Below the pieces are notes generated by a model, which saw nothing but the letters and a program-made list of their open reading frames with translations, did not search any database and was not told the origin of the DNA. A DNA stretch of 64,000 nt from Candidatus Gastranaerophilales bacterium. Lineage in GTDB: Bacteria; Cyanobacteriota; Vampirovibrionia; Gastranaerophilales; Gastranaerophilaceae. Positions within the stretch are counted from its first letter, which is position 1; each line of letters opens with the position of its first letter. Position numbers and translations under genes: made by a program. The stretch covers positions 280,315 to 344,314 of the forward strand of contig CALUYD010000001.1 of NCBI GenBank assembly GCA_944324915.1, written 5' to 3'. Shown in pieces: positions 26,624 through 35,540 of this stretch.

Positions 26624-28320
26624 ATAAAAAAATGAGAAAAATTTATACGATTTTTTTCTTTCTTTGTTTAATTACAGGTTTTAGCAAAGCAAGTTTATTG
26701 TGGGATATAAATTACGGTATAGATTTATTTAGAAAAAATAATTATAAATCAGCATGCGATTATTTTATTGAATATACAAAAACAAATCCAAATGATAAAG
26801 ATGGTTATTATTGGCTTGCAAGAAGCTATTTTAATTTAAAAGACGAAAAAAAAGCAAATGAAAATTTTGAAAAATCTTATGAACTTTCGATGAAAGAAAA
26901 AAATATCGAAAAGATTGATTTTAAATTAAATACAACATCTAATCTTGAAGATTATTTTGATATGGCAGTTATGTTTTTTGAATCCGGTGATTTAAAAGAA
27001 GCCAAAACCTATGCTGATTTGATGTTAAAAATTAATGAAAAATCTCCAAGTGCATATTTTATAAAAGCAAAAATAGCTCAATTAGAAGGCAATAATCAAA
27101 AGGCTATTGAATATATCAATCAAGCTATAATTTTTAATAATAAATTGATTAAAACAAATCTTGCTAAAAGTTTGAATATTAAACAATTGCCTGAAATGAG
27201 CCTTGAAATGTATGAAGTTTTTGCCCTTGAAGCGTATTTTTCTAACGATATAGCTTCTGCTATGCGCTATTGCAGGAAATATTTGAGCTTAAAATCTGAT
27301 AACGTTGATATTTTAAATATGCTTATCGATTTATATATTAAAAATAATGATTTAGGGCTTGCTCAGATATTATTGGATGAAAATAAAGATATAGCAAATA
27401 TTTACACGATTTTATACCAAGCAAAAATTTATGAAATAAAAAATGATGAAAAATTAGAACATACTTTATTGAGTGCATATAATATCAATCCCAATAATCA
27501 AAATGTGCTTTTAGAATTGGGTAATTTTTATTTGAAAAAAGGTGATTACTTTAATTCTAAAAAATATTTTGAAATTTTGGTTAATGTTAATGACGAATTA
27601 GCTGAAGGGTATTTTGGCTATATTTATTCTTTAATTCAAATCGGAAAATATGATTTAGCAATAGATTTGATTAGAAAATTTATATCCCTAAATCCTCAAT
27701 CGAGCGAGGGCGATTATCTTTTAGGCAAAATTTGCGATAAACAAGGAAATAAAAAAGAAGCTCTTGAATATTACAGCTCTGCTGTTCATAAGGCGCAAAA
27801 TGCTTATTATTATTATGATAGAGCCAAGATTAATTATGAGCTTAAAAATTATGAAGAATCTCTTGATGATTTAAGAATTTTGGAAAAATTACCTAATTCT
27901 GATATTTTTAGCGATGAAATTCAAAAGTATTACATAAAAAATTATTTAAAATTAGGGGATATTGTTAACGCTCAAAGTTATATTAACAAAAATCAAAATC
28001 TTGACAAAAATAGAATATTATATAAATATAATTTATATCATTTATATAAATTACAAGGTAATGAAAAATTATCATTAACTCAGTTAGAGGAACTTGAGCG
28101 TACAAAACCTGTAATCGTTGCTGATTATATCGATTTGTCTGAATTTTATTATGAAAAAGGTGAGATTGATAAGGCAATAAAAACACTAAATAAGGGTATC
28201 AAAAAATTTCCAAAAGAAATTGATTTATATTCTAAAAAAGCTGAAATTTTGATTTCTGTTAATAAATTAAAAGATGCTAAAGATTTATTTATGAAATTAG
28301 ACAAAATCTATCATAATTAG
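26620..28320 (+). CDS. Exported TPR-repeat protein
   Basis: 566 residues. A signal sequence (KIYTIFFFLCLITGFSKASL) suggests export to the periplasm. About 12 tetratricopeptide repeats follow (for example DGYYWLARSYFNLKDEKKAN, SAYFIKAKIAQLEGNNQKAI, VLLELGNFYLKKGDYFNSKK, EGYFGYIYSLIQIGKYDLAI). Such proteins often scaffold envelope complexes. It is translationally coupled to tmk by a 4-nt overlap; the functional link is unknown. Confidence 0.88.
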   Translation: MNKKMRKIYTIFFFLCLITGFSKASLLWDINYGIDLFRKNNYKSACDYFIEYTKTNPNDKDGYYWLARSYFNLKDEKKANENFEKSYELSMKEKNIEKIDFKLNTTSNLEDYFDMAVMFFESGDLKEAKTYADLMLKINEKSPSAYFIKAKIAQLEGNNQKAIEYINQAIIFNNKLIKTNLAKSLNIKQLPEMSLEMYEVFALEAYFSNDIASAMRYCRKYLSLKSDNVDILNMLIDLYIKNNDLGLAQILLDENKDIANIYTILYQAKIYEIKNDEKLEHTLLSAYNINPNNQNVLLELGNFYLKKGDYFNSKKYFEILVNVNDELAEGYFGYIYSLIQIGKYDLAIDLIRKFISLNPQSSEGDYLLGKICDKQGNKKEALEYYSSAVHKAQNAYYYYDRAKINYELKNYEESLDDLRILEKLPNSDIFSDEIQKYYIKNYLKLGDIVNAQSYINKNQNLDKNRILYKYNLYHLYKLQGNEKLSLTQLEELERTKPVIVADYIDLSEFYYEKGEIDKAIKTLNKGIKKFPKEIDLYSKKAEILISVNKLKDAKDLFMKLDKIYHN

Positions 28321-28393
28321 CCAAGTAGGTAATATACAAAGAGCTCATCATTATAATATCATAGCCTTGTGGATAAGAGAGTGAGCTATAAGT

Positions 28394-29056
28394 ATGAATC
28401 CGATTAACCTATATATTGTTGACGATTATCTGCTTACAAGAATCGCCCATAAGAGATATTTTTCACAAGACAATGAAATAAAAATTTTAGGAGACTTCGC
28501 AAATGCAGAAGATTGCATAAAGAAGATGACTAAACACCCCGCAGATATAATCCTAATGGATATAGAACTTCCGAAAATGAACGGAATAGAAGCGACAAAG
28601 ATAATAAAGGAGAAATACCCCAAGACAAAAGTTATAATATACACATCATACAAGAACGAACAGAGAGTTATGGCTTCATTGGCCTGTGGAGCCTGTGGTT
28701 ATGTTCTCAAAAATAATCCGAATACAGACTTAAAAAATGTCGTTAAAATGGTTGCACGTGGCGAATTTTGGATGGATTTGGAAATTGCAAAATCAGCTTT
28801 TTCTCATATGCCTATTCCAAATGTGAACGATTTAGAGAATTTATATGAAAATAAAAATCTCAAAAATAGTTTAACCGCACGTGAATTAGAGGTCTTAAGA
28901 TTATTGATTGACGGAAAAACTAACTCTCAAATCGCACAAGAAATAATAGTTTCTATAAATACCGCAAAAGCTCATGTGGGAAGCATTTTAACCAAATTAT
29001 CGGTAAATGACAGAGTTCAAGCGGCAGTCAAAGCAGTTAGAGCAAATATGTTTTAA
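28394..29056 (+). CDS. NarL/FixJ-type response regulator
   Basis: 220 residues. The N-terminal receiver has acidic pocket D10/D11, phosphoacceptor D56 in ILMDIELPKMNGIEA, and the conserved Lys in YTSYKNEQR. The C-terminal LuxR-type helix-turn-helix is LTARELEVLRLLIDGKTNSQ followed by IAQEIIVSINTAKAHVGSIL. It is 8 nt upstream of the degenerate kinase gene. A TATAAT (28352-28357) lies between AGCTCA (28343-28348) and TGAGCT (28382-28387), a possible operator. The Shine-Dalgarno site is weak. Confidence 0.93.
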   Translation: MNPINLYIVDDYLLTRIAHKRYFSQDNEIKILGDFANAEDCIKKMTKHPADIILMDIELPKMNGIEATKIIKEKYPKTKVIIYTSYKNEQRVMASLACGACGYVLKNNPNTDLKNVVKMVARGEFWMDLEIAKSAFSHMPIPNVNDLENLYENKNLKNSLTARELEVLRLLIDGKTNSQIAQEIIVSINTAKAHVGSILTKLSVNDRVQAAVKAVRANMF

Positions 29057-29064
29057 GGAAAGTT

Positions 29065-29820
29065 ATGTTTTTTAAAAAAAGAATAATAAAGAAGTTCAAA
29101 GAAAAATTAAGAAATTCCAAAATAAGGCAAAAAGAATTACTTAAACAAGAGAGAAATCAAATTATTTCTATCTTAAATCATGATATAAAAACGCCTGTTT
29201 TGGCTCAAAATCAAAGTCTTAAACTTCTTTTAGAGGGTAACTTTGGCTCTTTAAATTCTGAACAAAAAGAAATCTTAAAAGAGTTATATTCATCAAATAA
29301 TTTTCTTTTGGAAGTCGTTTTAAATTCAATATTTTTAACTAAATATGAAAATGAAAATCCTAAATTAAACATAGAAAACATAGATGTTATGCAACAAGTT
29401 AAAAGTTGTTGCGAGCTTATTAAAGGTTTTGCTGATGAAAAACAACAAAATATAATAATTAGAACAAATGCGATTAATGATATAAAATTGAATGCTGATA
29501 AAAAAATGATTCAAAAAATTATTTTTAATATTTTGGCAAGCAGCGTTTCATCAGGTTTTGAAAATAGCGATATAGAAATTTCAATAAAAGAAAATGAAAA
29601 TTCAATTGCTTTTTATACTAAAAATAAATCAATTTATATGACAAAAGAAAAAATAAACAGTCTTTTTGAAGAAAAGAAAGGTCTTTGCGATTTTAATCAA
29701 TTAGGTTTGAATTTGAATTTAAATATAGCAAAAAAACTCATAACCGCTCATAATTGGGATATAATTGCAAAATCTGAGAAGGATAATTCTTCGACTTTTG
29801 GTTTTGTTGTGAGAAAATAA
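29065..29820 (+). CDS. Histidine-kinase-like protein with degenerate ATPase domain
   Basis: 251 residues, no transmembrane helix. A basic coiled N-terminus leads into a HisKA box with H39 (ISILNHDIKTPVLAQ). The following HATPase-like region keeps general spacing (ADKKMIQKIIFNILASSVSS; LGLNLNLNIAKKLITAHNWD) but has lost the N-box Asn run and the DxGxG motif (TKNKSIYMTKEKI is in its place). Autophosphorylation is therefore doubtful. It could be a phosphatase, a phosphotransfer partner or a pseudokinase for the adjacent response regulator. The pairing is inferred from adjacency. Confidence 0.8.
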   Translation: MFFKKRIIKKFKEKLRNSKIRQKELLKQERNQIISILNHDIKTPVLAQNQSLKLLLEGNFGSLNSEQKEILKELYSSNNFLLEVVLNSIFLTKYENENPKLNIENIDVMQQVKSCCELIKGFADEKQQNIIIRTNAINDIKLNADKKMIQKIIFNILASSVSSGFENSDIEISIKENENSIAFYTKNKSIYMTKEKINSLFEEKKGLCDFNQLGLNLNLNIAKKLITAHNWDIIAKSEKDNSSTFGFVVRK

Positions 29821-29864
29821 TAAGCGCAAAATATATTTTTTACTTGTTTTAAAAAAATAGAATT

Positions 29865-31262
29865 ATGCGCATTAATAACCACAATTATAATCAAAATTTT
29901 AAAGGTTTTAATTTTGCTAAACCACTAGAGCAATTTTATAACGCTAACGCCACTATCCCTACTTTAATCATTGAAAGCGGTGTTACATTGGGGCGTGCTT
30001 ATGAAGCAAATAAAAGAGGGGGAATTCCTGAAGCAAAAGATAGATTAATTGAACAGGGAATAAGCGCTGTTGTTTGGATTTATGGTGTTAAGGCATTAAA
30101 AAATATTGGGGATTTTATAGGCAAAAAATTATTAAAAATTGAAAATCTTGATTTTGACATAGGTTTTGATGAATTAAGAAATCCTACTAAATATATTGAT
30201 AAAAAATCTCTTGGTTTTAAAGCAGGTAATATACTTGTATCTACTGCATTAGCTACATTTTTTATAGGAGCTATTTTGCCTAAGATTAATAATGCGATAT
30301 TAGATAAAACTCTAAAAAAAGAAAAAGAAAAAGAAAAAAAGAAAAATAATATTAGAGAAATAACATTTAGCGATTTTCAAAAGCAAACAAAAAATAAAAA
30401 ACAAATTGCTTTTACTTCTTTGTATGAAAAAACGGTTAATCTTGCTCATATTTTGGAAAATAATTCTGCTGCAAGGCTTTTAATTACTGATAGTGGAGTT
30501 GTAGCAGGAAGATTTTATAATGCGCAAAATAAATACAGAAAAATAGAAGGATTATTTAGAGATATAGCATCAATTTATTTTTATTTATATTCTACAAAAC
30601 ATATTGTAAAAGGATTGAATAAATTAAGTTTAAATACTGATATTGACCCTAAAACCCTAGAAAAAACTTTGGATTTATTAAAGGAAAATTTAAAAAATAA
30701 TCCTGAAGAATTTAGAGAATTTTTTATAGGAAATTCAGAAAATATTGATAAATTAAAAGATTTATTTAACGGCAAAAAAGTCATTTCTGTTGATGATTTT
30801 ATTAAACAATTCCCATTTTTATCTGATAAAGCTAAGCAAATGGCAAAAATGCAATATATAGAAAATGGTCTTGGGGTGTTATCTTATCAGCAGGCTTGTG
30901 ATGTTTTATCTAATTCGCCACTATCAAATCCTGAATTTTTAAAAGAAACATATAATCATACTCTAAATAAGGATATTTCAGATAAATTACGCTTTGTTTC
31001 AAGTAAACATTTAGATAAAATTAGAGCCTCAATGAATGATTTTATTTTGCAGATTTATAAACGCGCAAAAGATAAAAATTGCGAAATAAACCAAGAATTT
31101 ATTGAAAAAATTGCAAAAAATAATTTGAAAAAGAGCTTTGCTTTTAATGTTATAGGAACAATTATTTCAATTTTTGTTTTAGGAATTGTTATACCTAAAA
31201 TTCAATATGCAATTACAAGAAAATTAACTAACGAAAATAAATTTCATACTGAAAAAGATTAA
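29865..31262 (+). CDS. Internally duplicated membrane protein with N-terminal NFKG motif
   Basis: 465 residues, starting MRINNHNYNQNFKGFNF. Two related units are visible. Unit A (about 10-150) has LIIESGVTLGRAYEANK and a helix ILVSTALATFFIGAILPKIN followed by a Lys-rich tail. Unit B (about 180-465) has LLITDSGVVAGRFYNAQNK and a helix VIGTIISIFVLGIVIPKIQY followed by a basic tail. No enzyme motif seen. The start has no clear Shine-Dalgarno site. Belongs with the SFKG/NFKG-type orphan proteins of this window. Confidence 0.8.
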   Translation: MRINNHNYNQNFKGFNFAKPLEQFYNANATIPTLIIESGVTLGRAYEANKRGGIPEAKDRLIEQGISAVVWIYGVKALKNIGDFIGKKLLKIENLDFDIGFDELRNPTKYIDKKSLGFKAGNILVSTALATFFIGAILPKINNAILDKTLKKEKEKEKKKNNIREITFSDFQKQTKNKKQIAFTSLYEKTVNLAHILENNSAARLLITDSGVVAGRFYNAQNKYRKIEGLFRDIASIYFYLYSTKHIVKGLNKLSLNTDIDPKTLEKTLDLLKENLKNNPEEFREFFIGNSENIDKLKDLFNGKKVISVDDFIKQFPFLSDKAKQMAKMQYIENGLGVLSYQQACDVLSNSPLSNPEFLKETYNHTLNKDISDKLRFVSSKHLDKIRASMNDFILQIYKRAKDKNCEINQEFIEKIAKNNLKKSFAFNVIGTIISIFVLGIVIPKIQYAITRKLTNENKFHTEKD

Positions 31263-31595
31263 TTTTTTAAAAATCCATGCCTTTGGCATGCCCGATTAAT
31301 GGTATTATTTACAATTGTTTACACCTTTACTTTTATTAACAAAGACTTGATTAAAGCATTTAGCATGGGTTTTGCATGTCGGGCATGTCAAAAACCATGT
31401 CATATCATGCTTCTTGAGCTTGTCAAACCCTTGAAATATAAGCATGGCAAGCGATACCATGATTGTAAATTGTCGTAATAATTGGCCGAAAATTGCTTGA
31501 TAATTGAAACTTAAAAGATATAATTAAATTAAAGCCAAGGGGCGCAAGGATAAAGACCGCCATAGGCAAACTAGATTTTTTGGGAGAGTTTATAA
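31263..31595. other. Intergenic region with palindrome, promoter and short leader
   Basis: This 333-nt gap has no ORF. It holds a near-perfect hairpin at 31364-31399 (CATGGGTTTTGCATG opposite CATGTCAAAAACCATG) amid repeated CATG-containing words such as ATGCCtttGGCAT (about 31274). A promoter, TTGATA (31497-31502), 16 nt, TATAAT (31519-31524), precedes the 31596 gene. The leader, about 65 nt (31531-31595), contains GGGGCGCAAGGATAAAGACC and could fold through GGCG/CGCC. It is unlike any riboswitch I can confirm. Confidence 0.5.
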
Positions 31596-31817
31596 GTGAT
31601 AAAGAGTAGAGATTTTGGGAGAGCTACTGCAGTAAGAAGATGGACACAAACTGCAATCGAATGCTATAAAAGAGGCTGTAATTGTGAAGGTTGCTTTTAT
31701 ACAGATTTTTTCAATAATTCAAGCCAAAAATGCCAAATGAAGGCTTCAGTTCTTGAATTAGTAAGAGTTTTAGGTAAACCTGATATTGAATTAAAACAAG
31801 TTTTGACAGACGATTAA
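31596..31817 (+). CDS. Small Cys-rich protein, possibly metal-binding
   Basis: 73 residues starting at GTG, with GGGAGAG 8-9 nt upstream. Four Cys lie in the pattern YKRGCNCEGCFYTDFF...QKC (C-x-C-x2-C ... C), which could bind zinc or an iron-sulfur cluster. The C-terminal helix SVLELVRVLGKPDIELKQVL follows. No family name can be given with confidence. It has its own consensus promoter and a structured-looking leader. Confidence 0.75.
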   Translation: MIKSRDFGRATAVRRWTQTAIECYKRGCNCEGCFYTDFFNNSSQKCQMKASVLELVRVLGKPDIELKQVLTDD

Positions 31818-31835
31818 TTTTAAATTAATCGTCTT

Positions 31836-32243
31836 TTATTTTTCATCAAACTTGAAACCAAAGGGAAAAATTTCATCCAAGGTTAAAATTAAAAGTTTAT
31901 CGTCGTCATCTTCTAAGATAATTTTTGTATCGTGACCATTTAGCGCAAATTCGCTCAACCATTGCCTGCAAGCTCCACATGGCATACATCTTTTTTGTTT
32001 TGGCGAATATATTGCAACTGCTTTAATTTTTGATTTTTCACCATTAGAAATAGCGCTTGAAATTGCATTCCTTTCAGCGCACAGCGCAAGTCCATAGCTT
32101 GCATTTTCAACATTACAGCCCAGATATTTATTTCCGTTTTCATATAAAACACAAGCACCGACAGGAAAATTTGAATATGGTGAGTATGTGTTTTTGCTTA
32201 TTTTTTTAGCTTCATTTAATAATTCTTGATAAATTTTTTCCAT
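31836..32243 (-). CDS. cdd: Cytidine deaminase
   Basis: Zinc enzyme of pyrimidine salvage that converts cytidine or deoxycytidine to uridine or deoxyuridine. 135 residues, the short tetrameric class. Motifs: SPYSNFPVGACV, GCNVENASYGLALCAERNAI (CAE with catalytic Glu and the first zinc Cys) and PCGACRQWLSEF (the other two Cys). The AT-rich 18 nt to the convergent upstream gene contains its stop region. Confidence 0.96.
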   Translation of the reverse strand: MEKIYQELLNEAKKISKNTYSPYSNFPVGACVLYENGNKYLGCNVENASYGLALCAERNAISSAISNGEKSKIKAVAIYSPKQKRCMPCGACRQWLSEFALNGHDTKIILEDDDDKLLILTLDEIFPFGFKFDEK

Positions 32244-32372
32244 TTTTTACCTCAAAATAATGGGTCGTTTATATATTATACCTCTTTTTTGATAAAATTT
32301 ATACATTTTAGTTAATTTTACACCATTTTAGGGAATATATTTTATAAGAAAAGCACGAAGGATTGTATAACT

Positions 32373-32867
32373 ATGTCCATAAATGCGATAAGCAGTCTAT
32401 CTTTATATGAATATTATTATAGGATTAATAAAGATGAACAAGAGAAGAAAAAATCTCCTCTTGAAGATGAAATGCGCAAATATGGGCTTGTTCCAACCGA
32501 CAATGAAAATTTAAATATTCAATTATTGCAAAATGCAAAAGAAGCAAAAAGAAATGAGCAAGCTCAAGAAAATAATGAAATCCCTTATTCTCAAAGACCT
32601 TGGGCAGATTTAATGTATCAATTAAATATTCAATTTAATGAAGATCCAAAAGATGATATTGATGATATTAAAGATGAGCTCAGCCTTTTATTAAAAGGCT
32701 TGAGCGATGATGATGAATTGCGTCAAGAAATCAACGATTTAGAAAATTACGTTGAAAATTTATATATTAATTTCCAAAATAATTATTCTTCAAGCACAGT
32801 TAAAAGTTCAGCTATTAATATGCATTTGAATAATCTTGCCATGATAAACCAAGTTAGTCTTTTGTAA
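32373..32867 (+). CDS. Hypothetical protein, acidic and helical
   Basis: 164 residues, MSINAISSLSLYEYYYRINK at the N-terminus, then highly charged helical segments (DDIDDIKDELSLLLKGLSDDDELRQ) and a C-terminal NMHLNNLAMINQVSLL. No signal peptide or membrane helix. The N-terminal SINAISSLSLYEYY resembles the short orphan leaders seen in other small proteins here. Followed by a strong terminator. Function unknown. Confidence 0.7.
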   Translation: MSINAISSLSLYEYYYRINKDEQEKKKSPLEDEMRKYGLVPTDNENLNIQLLQNAKEAKRNEQAQENNEIPYSQRPWADLMYQLNIQFNEDPKDDIDDIKDELSLLLKGLSDDDELRQEINDLENYVENLYINFQNNYSSSTVKSSAINMHLNNLAMINQVSLL

Positions 32868-32888
32868 AACGTTCTTAGAACTTCGATG

Positions 32889-32918
32889 AAAAAAGCCTTT
32901 TTTTAAAAAGGCTTTTTT
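32889..32918. terminator. Bidirectional terminator between convergent genes
   Basis: AAAAAAGCCTTTTT pairs with AAAAAGGCTTTTTT, giving U-tracts on both strands. It serves the plus-strand gene ending at 32867 and the minus-strand gene ending at 32920. Confidence 0.85.
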
Positions 32919-32919
32919 A

Positions 32920-34434
32920 TTATAGTTTAATTCCTGTATCAATAAAGTGCCATTTAGGTTCTTTTGAATTATCAAAAGGAATTTGTGATACTTCATCAAA
33001 TGAAGGTAGTACTCCTTTTTTATAATATTCTCTCCAAGTTTGCTTAAATGCACCTAAATTACCGCCTTTTTCAACAACTTCGATTAATAAATCAGCTAAA
33101 GAATTATCATATCTCGATAGTATCGCTTGAATTACATCCCACTCAACGCTTGAAGGTCTAAAAGTAACTCCTAATTTATGGAGAGATTTTTTAAGATAAT
33201 TAAGCCTTTTTTCAAGAGTTTTTTTATCTGTTCTTTTAACATTTTCAAAAGGTGTTTGAGCTTTTGGAATAAAAGTTGAAGTTGAAATTGTTAATTCAAA
33301 AGGCGTTTTTAATTTTTTAACTTGAGCTTTCATTTTTGAAACGATATTAACTAATTCTTCAATATCTTCATCGCATTCTGTTGGAAGCCCTATCATTGTA
33401 TATATTTTCATACCCTTTAAACCGTTTAATTGTGCAGTTTTTAGGGTATTTAGAATTTGTTGTTCTGATAAATCTTTTTTAATGTAATCTCTTAATCTTT
33501 GGCTTCCTGCTTCAAGAGCTATGGTTGCTGTTTTTTGATTACATTCAACAAGCATTTTAATTAAGTTTTCATCGGCTAAATCTGCCCTCAATGATGAAAT
33601 AGAAAGCTCTATCGGTCTTGTTTTGCAATATTTTGAAATATGATTAATAATCTTGTCAAAATCAGGGTGTCCTGCAACATAAGCGCCCATAAGAGCCAAT
33701 TTATCAGTGTATTGAAGTCCAAAATCGATAGCTTTTTCAATTTTTTCATAAGGCACAAATCTTGTCGGACAATTTATCCAGCTTGCAATACAAAATTTGC
33801 ACATTTTTGGACATCCTCGCTCAATTTCAATTACAAAAGAATCTTGAAAATAACTCTTTGAGGATAAAATCGGCGTATAGATTATTTCATCATTTAAATT
33901 ATCTCTTATGATTTTAATTTTTTCTTTTTTATATTTTGGAACATAAATTCCTTCAATTTCGCTTAAGCGTTTTAATTTTTCATCTCTTGATAAATCAGAG
34001 CATTTTTTTAATTCATCGAGCGCTTTTTTAGTTGAAACCTTTTCTCCGATTGAAATAAAATCAAAAAATTCCTCAAATGGCAAAGGGTTTGCCATTAAAA
34101 CAGGGCCTCCTGCAAAAATTAGCGGATGATTTTCATCTCTTTGAGATGATTTTAGAGGAATTTCATATTTTTTTAGCATTTTGATTATAGTTAAAATATC
34201 AATTTCAAAACTAAAGGAAAATCCCGCACAATCAACGCAATCTGTCGTTAATTCGGTAGTTTTTGTATCGGAATAAATTCGCTCAACATATAATTCATTA
34301 TCTAAATCCATCATTTTATAAATTGATAAAAACCCCAAAGAAGCCATAGCAAAACTTTCTATTGCAGGATACATAAACCAAACATTTAATTTAGGGTCTT
34401 TTTCAATTTGTCTTGTATAAAGAAATTTTTCCAT
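32920..34434 (-). CDS. B12-binding-domain radical SAM protein
   Basis: 504 residues. The N-terminal half has the cobalamin-binding-like Rossmann segment (VWFMYPAIESFAMASLGFLS, PLIFAGGPVLMANPLPFEEF, FDFISIGE). The radical SAM core has the cluster motif RGCPKMCKFC with CxxxCxxC (about 205-215), followed by TIALEAGSQRLRDYIKKDLS and KIYTMIGLPTECDED. It is related to the YgiQ/TIGR03960-type family of uncertain substrate. It is 2 nt from the upstream permease gene on the same strand. Confidence 0.88.
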   Translation of the reverse strand: MEKFLYTRQIEKDPKLNVWFMYPAIESFAMASLGFLSIYKMMDLDNELYVERIYSDTKTTELTTDCVDCAGFSFSFEIDILTIIKMLKKYEIPLKSSQRDENHPLIFAGGPVLMANPLPFEEFFDFISIGEKVSTKKALDELKKCSDLSRDEKLKRLSEIEGIYVPKYKKEKIKIIRDNLNDEIIYTPILSSKSYFQDSFVIEIERGCPKMCKFCIASWINCPTRFVPYEKIEKAIDFGLQYTDKLALMGAYVAGHPDFDKIINHISKYCKTRPIELSISSLRADLADENLIKMLVECNQKTATIALEAGSQRLRDYIKKDLSEQQILNTLKTAQLNGLKGMKIYTMIGLPTECDEDIEELVNIVSKMKAQVKKLKTPFELTISTSTFIPKAQTPFENVKRTDKKTLEKRLNYLKKSLHKLGVTFRPSSVEWDVIQAILSRYDNSLADLLIEVVEKGGNLGAFKQTWREYYKKGVLPSFDEVSQIPFDNSKEPKWHFIDTGIKL

Positions 34435-34436
34435 AA

Positions 34437-35462
34437 TTATTCTTTGTTATTTATTCGATTTAGATATAGTTCATCAACTAAAACACAGATTACGCTTGCT
34501 ATAACAGGCGATAAAATTACGCCCCAGAAGCCCAAAAATCTTGCTGCAACCAATAAAGATACGATTATCATCAATGGGTGCATATTTAATAATTTTCCAA
34601 AAACAACAGGTCTTAAAAGTTGATTTTGCATCCATTGAGCTACCATATACACTATAAAAGTAATTAATACTGCAACAAATCCGTCGCTTACGCTTGTAAT
34701 TAAACCGATAGCTATTGCTAAAGCAGGACCTATAACAGGGATAATATCAAATATACAAGTTATAAAACCAAGCAAGAATGCATGAGTGTTATTGGTAAAA
34801 ATTAAAAGCCCTATTGTAGTAATTGCTCCTACAAAAACCATTGCAATACCTTGTGCAAAAACATAGTTACCTACTTTTGATGCAATGTTATCAAAGATTT
34901 TAAGAGCTTGTTCTTTATGTTTTTCAGGGAAAAATTCAATAAATTTATCTTTTAGTCTTTTTTCATCATAAGCAAAATAAAATACGGTAATTGCTATTGC
35001 AAAAATTGTAGTAAAGAAATTTGCAAGCCATTTTCCTGCCATTACAGAATTTTCAAAAAGTTGTTGAGCACCTTGTGTTAAGGGTTCTTTTAGGGCGTCA
35101 ATTGTGATATAGCTTGATAAACTTTTGCCGAATATTTGAAAACTCAAAAGTTTTTCAACATCATCTATTGCATTTGGAAAATTACCTATTAAATTAATAG
35201 CTTCTTTTGCACTGATTGTAATTAATGGAGCAATAATTAGAAAACTTGCTAAAATCATTGCAAATAAAATTAATGTAACCGCCCATACTCTTGGCATATA
35301 TTTTTCCATTTTGTTTATGGTTGGGCTTATTGCGCAAGTAATTACAAATGAAGCAAATAACATCATTATAATATCGAGTGAAAATATTGATAATGTAATT
35401 AAAGCTATAACTAAAATAAATACGATTATATTTTTTGAACAAAGGATTTTAGTATTTTCCAT
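34437..35462 (-). CDS. AI-2E/PerM-family transporter
   Basis: 341 residues, polytopic with about 7-8 helices. Family features: the paired N-terminal helices, FYFAYDEKRLKDKFIEFFPE, the GNYVFAQGIAMVFVGAIT region, FDIIPVIGPALAI and LRPVVFGKLLNMHPLMIIVS. The substrate of most members is unknown; a few export signals or act as Na+/H+ antiporters. The start has GAGAGGGA. Probably co-transcribed with the radical SAM gene. Confidence 0.9.
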   Translation of the reverse strand: MENTKILCSKNIIVFILVIALITLSIFSLDIIMMLFASFVITCAISPTINKMEKYMPRVWAVTLILFAMILASFLIIAPLITISAKEAINLIGNFPNAIDDVEKLLSFQIFGKSLSSYITIDALKEPLTQGAQQLFENSVMAGKWLANFFTTIFAIAITVFYFAYDEKRLKDKFIEFFPEKHKEQALKIFDNIASKVGNYVFAQGIAMVFVGAITTIGLLIFTNNTHAFLLGFITCIFDIIPVIGPALAIAIGLITSVSDGFVAVLITFIVYMVAQWMQNQLLRPVVFGKLLNMHPLMIIVSLLVAARFLGFWGVILSPVIASVICVLVDELYLNRINNKE

Positions 35463-35540
35463 TTTTCCCTCTCAACAAAAGTAATATATCTATGGTATAA
35501 TTTTTTCTGAATTTTATCAAGAAGAAAGTGGCGTATACCA

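Noticed and set aside
31531..31595. Possible c-di-GMP-I riboswitch (strings like GGCGCAAGG and GGCAAACTAG)
   Set aside because: The conserved strings occur in the wrong order and the paired regions and tetraloop/receptor are missing.
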